From an uncultured Pelagibacteraceae bacterium (GTDB lineage Bacteria; Pseudomonadota; Alphaproteobacteria; Pelagibacterales; Pelagibacteraceae), in the NCBI GenBank assembly GCA_902598315.1, contig CACKBP010000004.1, positions 1-64,000 on the forward strand: a stretch of DNA of 64,000 nucleotides, in the 5' to 3' direction. Positions 18,797 to 27,650 of the stretch are shown here, one piece after another. The position numbers were made by a program, and so were the translations under genes. The notes below the pieces were generated by a model. The model had not been told where the DNA came from and made no database searches. It saw only the letters and a program-made list of their open reading frames with translations. Positions within the stretch are counted from its first letter, which is position 1; each line of letters opens with the position of its first letter.

Positions 18797-19408
18797 TTAG
18801 TTGAACTTTCTAGTTATCTCGATTTGTTGATAATCAGAGGCTAAAGACCCTCCGCAACTAAAAGGTCTTACTTTATTTTTAACTGCGTAGGATTGAGTTG
18901 GCTTTAATGTAACTTCTAGTTGTACAAAGTTAACTAATTTTTGAGTAAAACCTTTATCATATCTCCAAGCATTCCATTGTGTTGGAGCGGTGAATACTTC
19001 ACTTAAATAAGATGCAGCTTTTGAGTGAATCATATTGCTCTCGTTTTGTCCTTTTAAAAGATTATTTTTAACTTTTTCAAAAATTTTTCTACATTTAATT
19101 GAGTCCACCATGTACGAGTTAGCATTTAAATGAGTGCTCATCGGTGCTGACACAATTAATTGAATTCCATCGTCTCTTCTAGAAAATAAAGCTTCAGTAT
19201 AAATTGTAGATACATTTTTATTATCTACTTCAAGAACTAAATCGTTTTTAGCTTGCCTAAGATCGTTTTTAAGTCTTAAAAGTCCAAGATCAAAAACTGT
19301 GAGAGGTTGAGAACGTAAAGTTTTCTCAATTAAGTTTACATCTGCCTTAACAGTTGTAAAAGTTAAAGTTAATAAAACCAGAATTATATAATTTGTTATT
19401 CTAGTCAT
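18797..19408 (-). CDS. Exported protein of unknown function in the pho cluster
   Basis: 203 aa with a clear signal peptide (hydrophobic residues 6-20, likely cleavage after VKA at about 22). The mature part has two cysteines (about C103 in SIKCRKIF and C184 in FSCGGS) that could form a disulfide, and repeated beta-strand-like stretches. No family was recognised. It lies between phoR and pstS on the same strand, with 62 bases to phoR and 107 to pstS, so a periplasmic role under phosphate limitation is a fair guess but unproven. Confidence 0.75.
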   Translation of the reverse strand: MTRITNYIILVLLTLTFTTVKADVNLIEKTLRSQPLTVFDLGLLRLKNDLRQAKNDLVLEVDNKNVSTIYTEALFSRRDDGIQLIVSAPMSTHLNANSYMVDSIKCRKIFEKVKNNLLKGQNESNMIHSKAASYLSEVFTAPTQWNAWRYDKGFTQKLVNFVQLEVTLKPTQSYAVKNKVRPFSCGGSLASDYQQIEITRKFN

Positions 19409-19471
19409 ACTAGAATCTTAACTATTTTACTGTCTATCTCAAGACATAATTTAATAAATTTGTGATATTTG

Positions 19472-20668
19472 CTAAAATTTAGAAAAGTGAACCTTTATTT
19501 CGGTGCCACTTTGAGCCTCACTTTTTATTTCTAACTCACCTCTATGCTGATTAACAATGTGCTTCACGATCGCCATTCCAAGTCCAGTGCCACCAACTTT
19601 TTTACTTTTAGCTGCATCAACTCTAAAAAATCTTTCTGTAATTCTCGGAAGTTGTTCAGTTGGAATTCCAATACCATTATCTTTAATGGACACGGTGTAA
19701 GAGTCTCCTATTACTTTTCCGTTACCTTGTCCACAATTAACCTCGATCTTTTTATTTTTTTCTGAATATTTTATACTGTTATCAATAATATTTGAAAAAA
19801 CTTCAATTAATTTTTCATGATCGCCTTTAATAAAGAAATCATCTTTTATATTATTTTTAAATTCAAAAGATTTTAAATTTTTTTGATGGATGTCTTCAAC
19901 GTTACTTAAAATTTCTTTTAAATTTACTTTATCTTGAGGCTGTATATGTTCCTCTAACTCAATTTTACTTAGTGAAAGTAAATCTTTAATTAAGCTTTCC
20001 ATCCTATCAGCTTGCTCAAGCATTATCGGTATGAATTTTTTTTGTGCTTCTAAATCATCTTTCGCATGTCCGCTTATAGTTTCTAGAAATCCTTTAATAG
20101 AAACTAAAGGCGTTTTAAGTTCATGGCTTACATTGGCTACAAAATCAGATTTGAACCTTTGCGCTTTTATAATATCAGTTAAATCTTTTAGAAATAAAAC
20201 AACTGAGTCAGGATCATCGACATATGAGGTCGGTCCAGAGAATAGATGAACTTTAAAGAACTGAAATGAGGGAGAGGATAATTCTAAATCCATAGTAATT
20301 GTCTCTTTTTTTAAAAGCACTAAATCAATATTTTGGAGTAAATCAGGAACTCTCAATAAAGTAGCCACGTGCTTATTTAAATTATTTTCTCCAAATTTTT
20401 TTTTTGCACTATTATTAAAAAATTTGATATTTTTAAATTTATCTACAATTAAAATTAGATCATCGATTTGATTTATAATCTTTACTTGCTCATAAGTTTT
20501 TTCAATATTTTCATTGGTGATGTCTTCTATTCCCTCTTCATTATTACTTGGTTTGTTCTCTCTCTTAATATCGGATCTTGCCTCCATACCTGCTACAATT
20601 GATTTTCTGGATACTGCAATTACTACGATCACAATTATTCCAGCAAGAGAGTAAAATAATAATTCCAT
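19472..20668 (-). CDS. phoR: Phosphate regulon sensor histidine kinase
   Basis: Membrane kinase that phosphorylates PhoB. One N-terminal transmembrane helix (about 4-20), a charged linker, a PAS domain (about 60-165), HisKA with the phospho-acceptor in SHELKTPLVSIKGF, and HATPase with N (IDNSIKYS), G1 (DNGIGIP) and G2 (GGTGLGMAI) boxes. 398 aa. In this cluster phoR and phoB are separated by pst genes rather than adjacent. It lies 42 bases downstream of agt. Confidence 0.92.
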   Translation of the reverse strand: MELLFYSLAGIIVIVVIAVSRKSIVAGMEARSDIKRENKPSNNEEGIEDITNENIEKTYEQVKIINQIDDLILIVDKFKNIKFFNNSAKKKFGENNLNKHVATLLRVPDLLQNIDLVLLKKETITMDLELSSPSFQFFKVHLFSGPTSYVDDPDSVVLFLKDLTDIIKAQRFKSDFVANVSHELKTPLVSIKGFLETISGHAKDDLEAQKKFIPIMLEQADRMESLIKDLLSLSKIELEEHIQPQDKVNLKEILSNVEDIHQKNLKSFEFKNNIKDDFFIKGDHEKLIEVFSNIIDNSIKYSEKNKKIEVNCGQGNGKVIGDSYTVSIKDNGIGIPTEQLPRITERFFRVDAAKSKKVGGTGLGMAIVKHIVNQHRGELEIKSEAQSGTEIKVHFSKF

Positions 20669-20710
20669 GATTTGATTATACTTTAAAGATATAGACTAAA
20701 GAAATATTTT

Positions 20711-21718
20711 TTAGCGGTTTGATACCGCACTATTTAAAAAGATTTTTGCGCAATTTTCCCAGGTATATTTTTTTGCATGCTCAATGCAAGCGCTTCTATC
20801 TGACTTAAGAGCTTCAAGTGCTGCTTTTTTAAGATCGTTGTTTAACGAGCCAATGTTTGTACCGTTAAAAATATCTTTTGGTCCTGCTACTGGGTAAGCA
20901 GCTACTGGCAATCCACATTTTAAAGCTTCTATAATTACAATTCCAAAAGTATCTGTTTTGCTCGGGAAAACAAAAACATCAGAAGAAGCAAAGTAACTTG
21001 CAAGCTCACCATTTGTTCTCTCTCCTTTAAATATTGCTTCAGGGTATTCTTTTTTAAGTTTATCTAAATCAGGTCCTTTACCAACAACTAGTTTCGTGCC
21101 TTCTAACTCTAAATCCAGAAATGCTCTGATGTTCTTCTCAATAGATACCCTACCCACATAAAGATAAATTGGTCTTTTATACTCTAAATTAATCTTTTTA
21201 GGCTTTTGAAATGCCCCGTGGTTTGCCCCTCTGGTCCAAACAACCATCTTATCCTTATCAAAACCAATTTCTTGAAGTTCATCTTTCATTGATTGAGTTG
21301 TTACTAAAATTTTTTCCGCCTTTGAATGAAATCCTTTAAGGAACTTTTGAGCAAGCTTAATTGGCAAATAAGGATAGTATAACTTCAAATATTTATCAAA
21401 TTGAGTATGGTAAGACGTGGTAAACTTAAGCTTATTTTTTACACAATATCTTTTTGCAAATATTCCTATCGGGCCTTCTGTTGCTATGTGAATTATGTCA
21501 GCATCGGCTTTAGAAATTAATCTACCTACTCTAGGCCAAACATTAAGAGAAAGTTTTATTTCATTATATTTTGGCATTGGCACAGTAAAAAATTGGTTAG
21601 GTTCAATATATTCAACCTGATGTCCAATTTTTTTTAATTCATCGCCAAGATTTTTTAAAGTTCTACAAACACCATTCACTTGCGGATACCAGGCATCAGT
21701 AACGATTAAAATTTTCAT
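20711..21718 (-). CDS. agt: GT4 glycosyltransferase, probable glycolipid synthase (Agt-like)
   Basis: GT-B glycosyltransferase family 4, 335 aa. N-terminal DAWYPQVNGVCRTL is typical of lipid glycosyltransferases; the C-terminal nucleotide-sugar site has KTDTFGIVIIEALKCGLPV with the EX7E pattern. The start is directly next to the plcP stop. In SAR11 and other marine bacteria the plcP-agt pair degrades phospholipid headgroups and adds sugars to diacylglycerol to replace phospholipids under phosphate starvation (published for Pelagibacter). Sugar specificity cannot be read from sequence. Confidence 0.88.
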   Translation of the reverse strand: MKILIVTDAWYPQVNGVCRTLKNLGDELKKIGHQVEYIEPNQFFTVPMPKYNEIKLSLNVWPRVGRLISKADADIIHIATEGPIGIFAKRYCVKNKLKFTTSYHTQFDKYLKLYYPYLPIKLAQKFLKGFHSKAEKILVTTQSMKDELQEIGFDKDKMVVWTRGANHGAFQKPKKINLEYKRPIYLYVGRVSIEKNIRAFLDLELEGTKLVVGKGPDLDKLKKEYPEAIFKGERTNGELASYFASSDVFVFPSKTDTFGIVIIEALKCGLPVAAYPVAGPKDIFNGTNIGSLNNDLKKAALEALKSDRSACIEHAKKYTWENCAKIFLNSAVSNR

Positions 21719-22534
21719 TTATTTATTTACTACTTTTAGATATGGCTTGTAATCGACAACATCACCTCTGATTTTGTTCCAGTCAATAACTTCCATGCGA
21801 CCATCGAAATGTTCTACCAAGAAAGTTGCACCTTCTACCCAATCACCACAATTTAAATATCTCACACCATCTAAGACTTGATCGGCAGAATGATGAATAT
21901 GACCACAAATTATACCATCAACATTTTTTTTTTTAGCATAAGCTGCTAAAGTTTTTTCATAATCGCCTATATATTTTACAGCGTTCTTTACTTTGTGTTT
22001 TAAATATTTTGCTAAAGACCAATTACCCTTTTTAAATAATCTTCTAAAAAAATTGATAACAACATTAAACTCAAGTAAAAAACTATAAGCAATAGCTCCT
22101 ACTTTTGATAACCATGGAGCATATTTCATCACTCCATCCCAGGCATCACCATGAACAACAATATACTTTTTATTATCTGAGCTTACATGTATGGCTCTAT
22201 TTACAACTTCAATATCGCCAAAATGTAATGGTAAAAATTTTCTGAAGACATCATCATGATTTCCAACAATATATTTTACTTTTGTTCCATGTCTTGCTTT
22301 TCTTAATGTTTTTTGAATCACATCATTATGTTCTTGAGGCCAGTAAAATTTTGTTTTTAAAGCCCAAACATCAATGATATCACCAACAAGATATAAATTC
22401 TCTGACCTTGAATGTTTGTAAAATTCTAATAATTTGTTTGCTGCACTTTTTCTATGCCCAAGGTGCAAGTCGGAAATAAAGATGCTTTTGTAATTTAAAA
22501 TCTTTCCCTCAGATTTAGTTTGAATTGTTTCCAT
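21719..22534 (-). CDS. plcP: PlcP-type metallophosphoesterase (phospholipase C for lipid remodelling)
   Basis: Calcineurin-like phosphoesterase with all metal motifs: SDLHLGH, GDIIDVW, GNHDD, HGDAWD and GHIHH. It is close to LpxH-like folds, but the agt neighbour and the pho cluster point to PlcP, which releases diacylglycerol from phospholipids. I choose the ATG at 22534 (METIQ). The ORF could start at ATG 22573, but that would place the extra 13 residues over the probable promoter next to a Pho-box-like repeat at 22580-22597. Confidence 0.88.
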   Translation of the reverse strand: METIQTKSEGKILNYKSIFISDLHLGHRKSAANKLLEFYKHSRSENLYLVGDIIDVWALKTKFYWPQEHNDVIQKTLRKARHGTKVKYIVGNHDDVFRKFLPLHFGDIEVVNRAIHVSSDNKKYIVVHGDAWDGVMKYAPWLSKVGAIAYSFLLEFNVVINFFRRLFKKGNWSLAKYLKHKVKNAVKYIGDYEKTLAAYAKKKNVDGIICGHIHHSADQVLDGVRYLNCGDWVEGATFLVEHFDGRMEVIDWNKIRGDVVDYKPYLKVVNK

Positions 22535-22579
22535 ATTTTTTATAAAACGAATCTCTAGTACAAGTAGAATCATAAATAT

Positions 22580-22597
22580 GTTACAGAATTGTTAAAA
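22580..22597. promoter_or_regulatory. Candidate Pho box between plcP and the lipid kinase gene
   Basis: On the minus strand TTTTAAC-AATT-CTGTAAC shows two 7-base half sites spaced by 4; the second matches CTGTAAC forms known from alphaproteobacterial Pho boxes. It fills the short gap between divergent genes. With plcP starting at 22534 the site sits about 45 bases upstream, a normal place for an activator. Confidence 0.45.
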
Positions 22598-22598
22598 T

Positions 22599-23495
22599 AT
22601 GAATAAAAAATTGAATTTTGCGGTGATATTTAACGCAAATGCAGCAGGTGGTAGAAAACTTAAATTAATTAACAAGGTCATTAATCTTTTAGAAAAAAAT
22701 CATATTGTAGATCTTTTTAAAACTGAAAGCGAAGATCATGCAAGGAATGTATTTAAAGAATTGTCTAATAAAAAATTTGATCGGTTAGTATTTGCTGGCG
22801 GTGACGGGAGCGTATGTTTTGGTATTAATGAAATGTTTAAAAGTGATAATCTAAAAGACAAATTAGTTGGATACATACCTGCTGGCACTGCAAATATTTT
22901 ACAAATAGAAACTCAAATTAAGAAAAAGGCGGAGGAGATTTACAACGTCCTAGTATCAGATAATCATAAGAAAATTTCATTAGCAAAAATAAATGATAAG
23001 TACTTTTTCTTGATGGCTGGTGTAGGTTTTGACTCCCGAATTGTTGAGTCCATAAATACTAATATTAAAAAGTATCTTGGAAAAGTAATTTTCGCTTTAA
23101 AAGGTTTTCAGCATTTTTTATTTTTAAAAAATAATAAAATGGAGGTTGAGGTAGATAATGAAAAAATTATGGCTGATTGGATTTTATGTACTAATTCAAA
23201 ATACTATGCTGGTCCCCATTCTATAACAAATGATACCAATATATTTGAAAACAGGATAGTAGCTTACATATTTAAAGACCTGACCAGAATAAAATTACTT
23301 TATTATGTTTGGTTAATTTTAACCAAAGGCGACTTAACTCCTGCAAAAAGTGTAATTAAAAAAGAATTGAACAGATTAAAAATAAATGGTGTAAACAATA
23401 AAGTTCTATCACAGGTTGATGGTGAAAATTGTGGTTACGTAAACAGTCTTGAGATCCAAAAAACAGACAGATTTATAAATTTATTAGTTCCGTAG
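22599..23495 (+). CDS. Diacylglycerol/lipid kinase family protein (YegS/DagK-like)
   Basis: DAGK catalytic domain, 298 aa. ATP-site GGDGSVCFGINEM at about 67-79, PAGTANILQIE, and AGVGFDSRIV in the middle domain. Such kinases phosphorylate diacylglycerol or related lipids. Being divergent from plcP-agt, it may recycle or route diacylglycerol made by PlcP; this is inference. Substrate could also be sphingosine-like or undecaprenol lipids. Confidence 0.85.
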   Translation: MNKKLNFAVIFNANAAGGRKLKLINKVINLLEKNHIVDLFKTESEDHARNVFKELSNKKFDRLVFAGGDGSVCFGINEMFKSDNLKDKLVGYIPAGTANILQIETQIKKKAEEIYNVLVSDNHKKISLAKINDKYFFLMAGVGFDSRIVESINTNIKKYLGKVIFALKGFQHFLFLKNNKMEVEVDNEKIMADWILCTNSKYYAGPHSITNDTNIFENRIVAYIFKDLTRIKLLYYVWLILTKGDLTPAKSVIKKELNRLKINGVNNKVLSQVDGENCGYVNSLEIQKTDRFINLLVP

Positions 23496-23597
23496 GATTT
23501 TCTAAATTTTTTCAACTTTTAGTTTAAAAGATTTTTCTTAATTTCATTTGAAAAATTTTTTAGATTATTTTAGATTTTTCTTTTTTGGAGGAACAAT

Positions 23598-23795
23598 ATG
23601 AAAAAAAAGTTAAAAAAAAACGAAAAGAAAAAGAAAAAAATACTAAAATCAATCGATAAGCTTAAAAATAAGATAAGCACTAAACAAAAAAAACTATCAA
23701 AGATTGATCTAAAGATAGCTAGTATCGAGAAAAAAATCGCTGAAAAAAGAGCTAATAAAAATAAAGAACCTATCACAGCATCTTTAAATAATTAG
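23598..23795 (+). CDS. Lysine-rich small coiled-coil protein
   Basis: 65 aa, 24 of them lysine, with a heptad-like pattern of I/L in the middle (residues 15-50). Strong Shine-Dalgarno GGAGG seven bases before the ATG, unusual for this genome, and a terminator 20 bases after the stop. Together these argue for a real, perhaps highly translated, gene. Could bind nucleic acid; no family recognised. Confidence 0.6.
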   Translation: MKKKLKKNEKKKKKILKSIDKLKNKISTKQKKLSKIDLKIASIEKKIAEKRANKNKEPITASLNN

Positions 23796-23814
23796 TTTAT
23801 AAATAAATTAAATG

Positions 23815-23837
23815 CCCCTGATTTAAAAAATCAGGGG
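23815..23837. terminator. Bidirectional terminator between the Lys-rich ORF and ugpQ
   Basis: CCCCTGATTT and AAATCAGGGG make a 10-bp stem with a 3-base loop, flanked by T-rich sequence on both strands. It can end the rightward small gene and the leftward ugp operon. Confidence 0.8.
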
Positions 23838-23878
23838 TTTATTTGCACGACGATAAATATATTTTCAACTTTTCAAGC

Positions 23879-24811
23879 TTAAAACCAAGAGATATTTTTG
23901 GATTTACAAATTTCTTGAACTTTTTTTGGATAGTCAGTGATAATTCCATCAACTCCGTACTCGATCATTCTAATAATATCTTTTTCTCTATTCACTGTCC
24001 AAACACAAGTAGCTAAACCATGTTTGTGTGCTAATTCTACATTTTGTTTAGTCACATCACGGTAAAAAACACTCCATACATGTCCCTCTAGCGATTTAAT
24101 AATATTTGGTAGCAAAAATAATTCTTCCATAGGATAATTTTTAACCATCCATGGAGAGTTCTCGTAAATATTCTTTTTAGTTATTGAAAGTCCTTGTTGT
24201 AGAGTAATAAATCCTCTTAGGATATTTGGGTTTTGTTTTTTAAGAGCATACAAAATTCTAAAATCATAAGAAGTGATTAAAGTTCTATCCTCAAGATTAA
24301 AGTCTTTAATATCTTTAAGAATCAAAGAAACCATTTTCTCTGGATCTGGTGTTACGTTTTCTTGTGTTGGAGTTGATTTAATTTCTAAATTTAAAAATAC
24401 ATCTTTATATTTATCTTCCGTCACTAATTTAAAGAAATCAGTTAATTTTGGTATTTTTTCACCTGTAATAGGTTTTTGATTTTTAAATCTTTTTGCGTAC
24501 TTTGTTTCGGGCTTTATACTTCCAATACTATACTTACTTATTTCATCATAATTCAGTTCTACTAATTTCATGCTTTTATCTGTGATCCAGTTCCCTGAGG
24601 CATCTTTAACTAAATCAGGATTTAATCTGTAATCATGAAATATTGTTGGAATATTATCTTTTGAAATTACAACATCGAACTCAACAGCTTTGATACCAAG
24701 ATCAAAAGTATATTTAAAACCGGAGATTGAGTTTTCAACAATATCACCTCTAGCTCCCCTGTGGCCGTATATTCTTATGTAATTAGGTTTCGTTAAAAAT
24801 GGATTGATCAA
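23879..24811 (-). CDS. ugpQ: Glycerophosphodiester phosphodiesterase
   Basis: Hydrolyses glycerophosphodiesters to glycerol-3-phosphate and an alcohol. GDPD TIM-barrel motifs: YGHRGARGDIVENS (catalytic His, Arg, Glu), EFDVVISKDN and FHDYRL. At 310 aa it is longer than E. coli UgpQ (247 aa) because of an insert after the first strands. No signal peptide, so cytoplasmic. Overlaps ugpC by 4 bases: last gene of the ugp operon. Confidence 0.92.
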   Translation of the reverse strand: MINPFLTKPNYIRIYGHRGARGDIVENSISGFKYTFDLGIKAVEFDVVISKDNIPTIFHDYRLNPDLVKDASGNWITDKSMKLVELNYDEISKYSIGSIKPETKYAKRFKNQKPITGEKIPKLTDFFKLVTEDKYKDVFLNLEIKSTPTQENVTPDPEKMVSLILKDIKDFNLEDRTLITSYDFRILYALKKQNPNILRGFITLQQGLSITKKNIYENSPWMVKNYPMEELFLLPNIIKSLEGHVWSVFYRDVTKQNVELAHKHGLATCVWTVNREKDIIRMIEYGVDGIITDYPKKVQEICKSKNISWF

Positions 24812-25863
24812 TTAATCCTCAAATCAGTATTAGTATCAAACAGGTGTAGTTTGTCATTTTGAATGGAAAGATTAATATTTTTTCCAATAGTATCTTCTTT
24901 AACAACACCTGAGATACTTGCAACTAAAATCTCATTACTGTTTTCAAGTTTACCATGAATAAGTGTATTAGCTCCAATCAACTCTACAAGTTCAACTTTT
25001 AACTTGATTGGACCATTTTGATCTAATTCAAAATCTTCAGGTCGCATACCTATATTAACAGGTCCATTAAATTTTGAATTCACTGAAAGTGAAGCTTTGT
25101 TTGCCAAAATCAATTTGTTACCTCCACAATTACCTTTTAGAATATTCATTGCTGGACTTCCGATAAATTGAGCTGTGAATAAAGTTTTTGGTTTTGTATA
25201 CACTTCTAAAGGCGTTCCAATATGTTCTACATTACCTTCGTTCATTACAATCATACGATCAGCTAATGTCATCGCTTCAACTTGATCGTGCGTTACATAA
25301 AGAGATGTAGTTTTTAATTGAGTTTGAAGTTTTTTAATCTCTAATCTCATTTGAACTCTTAATTTGGCATCTAGGTTTGACAAAGGTTCATCAAATAAAA
25401 AGGCTACAGGATTTCTTACAATGGCTCTTCCCATTGCAACTCTTTGTCTTTGTCCACCAGATAATTGATTAGGTTTTCTCTCTAATAATTCTCCAAGCTC
25501 TAAAATTTCAGCAGCTTTTTGAACTCTGGACTCAATTTCTTCTTTTGGCACTTTTGCAATTTTTAAACCATAAGCCATGTTACCAAAAACAGTCATATGA
25601 GGATAAAGAGCGTAATTTTGAAATACCATTGCAATATTTCGCTCCATAGGTTCAAGCTCATTTACTTTTTTATTATCAATTAAAATATTTCCTTCATTAG
25701 CATCTTCTAAGCCTGCAACCATTCTTAATAGAGTTGATTTTCCACAACCTGATGGTCCAACTATTACAATTAATTCACCGTCTTTAACATCAATACTTAG
25801 ATCATGTATAACCTGAGTTTTTCCAAAAGATTTCTTTAAATTTTGTAAACTAATTTGAGACAT
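24808..25863 (-). CDS. ugpC: sn-Glycerol-3-phosphate ABC transporter ATPase
   Basis: MalK/UgpC-type ATPase, 351 aa. Walker [10 protein letters not shown], signature LSGGQRQRVAMGRAI, Walker B AFLFDEPLSNLD, VTHDQVEA switch, and a C-terminal TOBE/regulatory domain from about residue 240 (IGMRPEDFEL). One base shared with ugpE. Context fixes the substrate as glycerol-3-phosphate. Confidence 0.94.
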   Translation of the reverse strand: MSQISLQNLKKSFGKTQVIHDLSIDVKDGELIVIVGPSGCGKSTLLRMVAGLEDANEGNILIDNKKVNELEPMERNIAMVFQNYALYPHMTVFGNMAYGLKIAKVPKEEIESRVQKAAEILELGELLERKPNQLSGGQRQRVAMGRAIVRNPVAFLFDEPLSNLDAKLRVQMRLEIKKLQTQLKTTSLYVTHDQVEAMTLADRMIVMNEGNVEHIGTPLEVYTKPKTLFTAQFIGSPAMNILKGNCGGNKLILANKASLSVNSKFNGPVNIGMRPEDFELDQNGPIKLKVELVELIGANTLIHGKLENSNEILVASISGVVKEDTIGKNINLSIQNDKLHLFDTNTDLRIN

Positions 25864-26717
25864 TATTTATCGCTTTCTAATAACCCTTTAACAAAAAACT
25901 TTTGCATACTGATAACTACTATTACTGGTGGTACCATAGCTAACATTGCTGTTGCCATAACCGTTGGCCAGTGTGCATAATCATCGCCTGTCGGTATCAT
26001 TGAGTCAATAGCCATCACAATAGTTCTCATGTCAGGATCGGTCGTCATTAATAGTGGCCATAAATATTGGTTCCAACCAAAAATAAATAAAATAACAAAT
26101 AAAGCTGCGATATTAGTTTTACTAATTGGAACTAATATATCAAAAAAGAAACGCATAGGACTACATCCGTCCATTCTAGCCGCTTCAACCATTTCATCAG
26201 GTATGGTCATAAAAAATTGCCTAAATAAAAAAGTTGCCGTAGCTGAGGCAATTAATGGGAAGATTAATCCTGTGTAAGAGTTTAGTAGATTTAAATTTGC
26301 AACAACCTCATAAGTCGGCACTATTCTTACTTCTACTGGGAGCATTAGGGTAATAAAGATTAACCAAAAACATAAATTCCTGAAAGGAAATCTAAAATAG
26401 ACAAATGCAAAAGCTGATAATAATGAAATGATTATTTTCCCAACTGTAATTCCGATTGCCATAATTGCAGAGTTCATCATCATTTTTATAACAGGTACTT
26501 TTGCACCATAACCCTCTGGTGAACCTCTAAATAATGCATTTGCGTAATTTTCAAAGAACTCTGTTCCAGGTAACATTGGTAGTGGAGGATAAATAATTGC
26601 ATCTTGTGTTACAGTGGATGCAACGAAAGTAAGCCATACTGGAAAGAATATGAATAATACTCCAAGAATTAAACCAAGGTGAGTTAACCAGTATCCGGAT
26701 TTTTTTTTCTCAACCAT
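25863..26717 (-). CDS. ugpE: sn-Glycerol-3-phosphate ABC transporter permease UgpE
   Basis: MalG-type permease of 284 aa with six helices. The EAA coupling loop appears as MVEAARMDGCSPMRFF at about 178-193. Overlaps ugpA and ugpC by one base each. Confidence 0.94.
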   Translation of the reverse strand: MVEKKKSGYWLTHLGLILGVLFIFFPVWLTFVASTVTQDAIIYPPLPMLPGTEFFENYANALFRGSPEGYGAKVPVIKMMMNSAIMAIGITVGKIIISLLSAFAFVYFRFPFRNLCFWLIFITLMLPVEVRIVPTYEVVANLNLLNSYTGLIFPLIASATATFLFRQFFMTIPDEMVEAARMDGCSPMRFFFDILVPISKTNIAALFVILFIFGWNQYLWPLLMTTDPDMRTIVMAIDSMIPTGDDYAHWPTVMATAMLAMVPPVIVVISMQKFFVKGLLESDK

Positions 26718-27598
26718 TAGTAATGAACCTTTCTCTCTATATATTTAAATTGAATGACGGTTAAAATTCCGACTAAAACTAGTAGGATTACGGATTGAGC
26801 TGCACTTGATCCTAAGTCTTGGCTTACAAACCCATCAGAGAATACTTTATACACTAGTATAGTGGTCGATTGTTCAGGTCCGCCTGAAGTGATTGTATGT
26901 ATTACTCCAAAAGTATCAAAGAAAGCATAAACAATATTTACGACTAATAAAAAGAATGTGATGGGTGAAAGTAGAGGTATTACAATTGTACCAAATCTTT
27001 TCCAAAAACTAGCTCCATCTATTGCTGCCGCTTCAATGATTGATTTTGGAATAGCTTGAAGTCCTGCTAAAAAAAATAAAAAGTTATAACTTATTCTTCC
27101 CCAGGATGAAGCTAAAATAACTAAAAACATCGCTTGATCACCTTTTAAAGTATGGTTCCACTCATAACCTAAAGCTTTAAGATAATAAGAAGCTAACCCA
27201 ATGTTTCCATTGAACATAAATAACCATAGAACACCTGCAATTGCTGGTGCAATAGCGTAAGGCCAAATTAATAACGTCTGATAAACTCCAGCTCCTTTTA
27301 TTAATCGATCGGCTAACGCGGCTAAATATAAACCTAAAGCCATTGATGAAACTGATACTGCTGTTGAAAAAATTACTGTCGTTTTAAAACTTGCTAAATA
27401 ATAAGGGTCAGATAATAAAAATCTAAAATTATCTAAGCCAACATATTCTGTTTTTAATCCGAAAGGATCTGGTAAAAATAAAGAATTCCAAATCGCTTGG
27501 CCTGAAGGATAAAAAAAGAATACAAAAGAAATCAGTAGTTGAGGTGCAACTAGTAGTGCTGGTAACCACCAGCCTTTAAAAAAAACTCTTTTTTCCAT
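26717..27598 (-). CDS. ugpA: sn-Glycerol-3-phosphate ABC transporter permease UgpA
   Basis: MalF-type permease of 293 aa, six helices, EAA loop IIEAAAIDGASFWKRF in the C-terminal half. Follows ugpB after a strong GNRA-looped hairpin at 27614-27639. Confidence 0.94.
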   Translation of the reverse strand: MEKRVFFKGWWLPALLVAPQLLISFVFFFYPSGQAIWNSLFLPDPFGLKTEYVGLDNFRFLLSDPYYLASFKTTVIFSTAVSVSSMALGLYLAALADRLIKGAGVYQTLLIWPYAIAPAIAGVLWLFMFNGNIGLASYYLKALGYEWNHTLKGDQAMFLVILASSWGRISYNFLFFLAGLQAIPKSIIEAAAIDGASFWKRFGTIVIPLLSPITFFLLVVNIVYAFFDTFGVIHTITSGGPEQSTTILVYKVFSDGFVSQDLGSSAAQSVILLVLVGILTVIQFKYIERKVHY

Positions 27599-27613
27599 TT
27601 GATCTTAAGAACG

Positions 27614-27639
27614 TTACTAGGGGCTTTCGCCCCTAGTAA
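27614..27639 (-). terminator. Intercistronic hairpin between ugpB and ugpA
   Basis: TTACTAGGGGC pairs perfectly with GCCCCTAGTAA. On the transcribed (minus) strand the loop is GAAA, a GNRA tetraloop closed by C-G, which is very stable. No U-run follows, so it more likely protects the ugpB 3' end from decay than stops transcription. Confidence 0.75.
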
Positions 27640-27650
27640 ATTAAATTGAT

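Noticed and set aside
23570..23776. Minus-strand 68-aa Phe/Ile-rich ORF opposite the 65-aa lysine-rich gene
   Set aside because: Shadow of the poly-lysine codons; the plus gene has the ribosome site and terminator.
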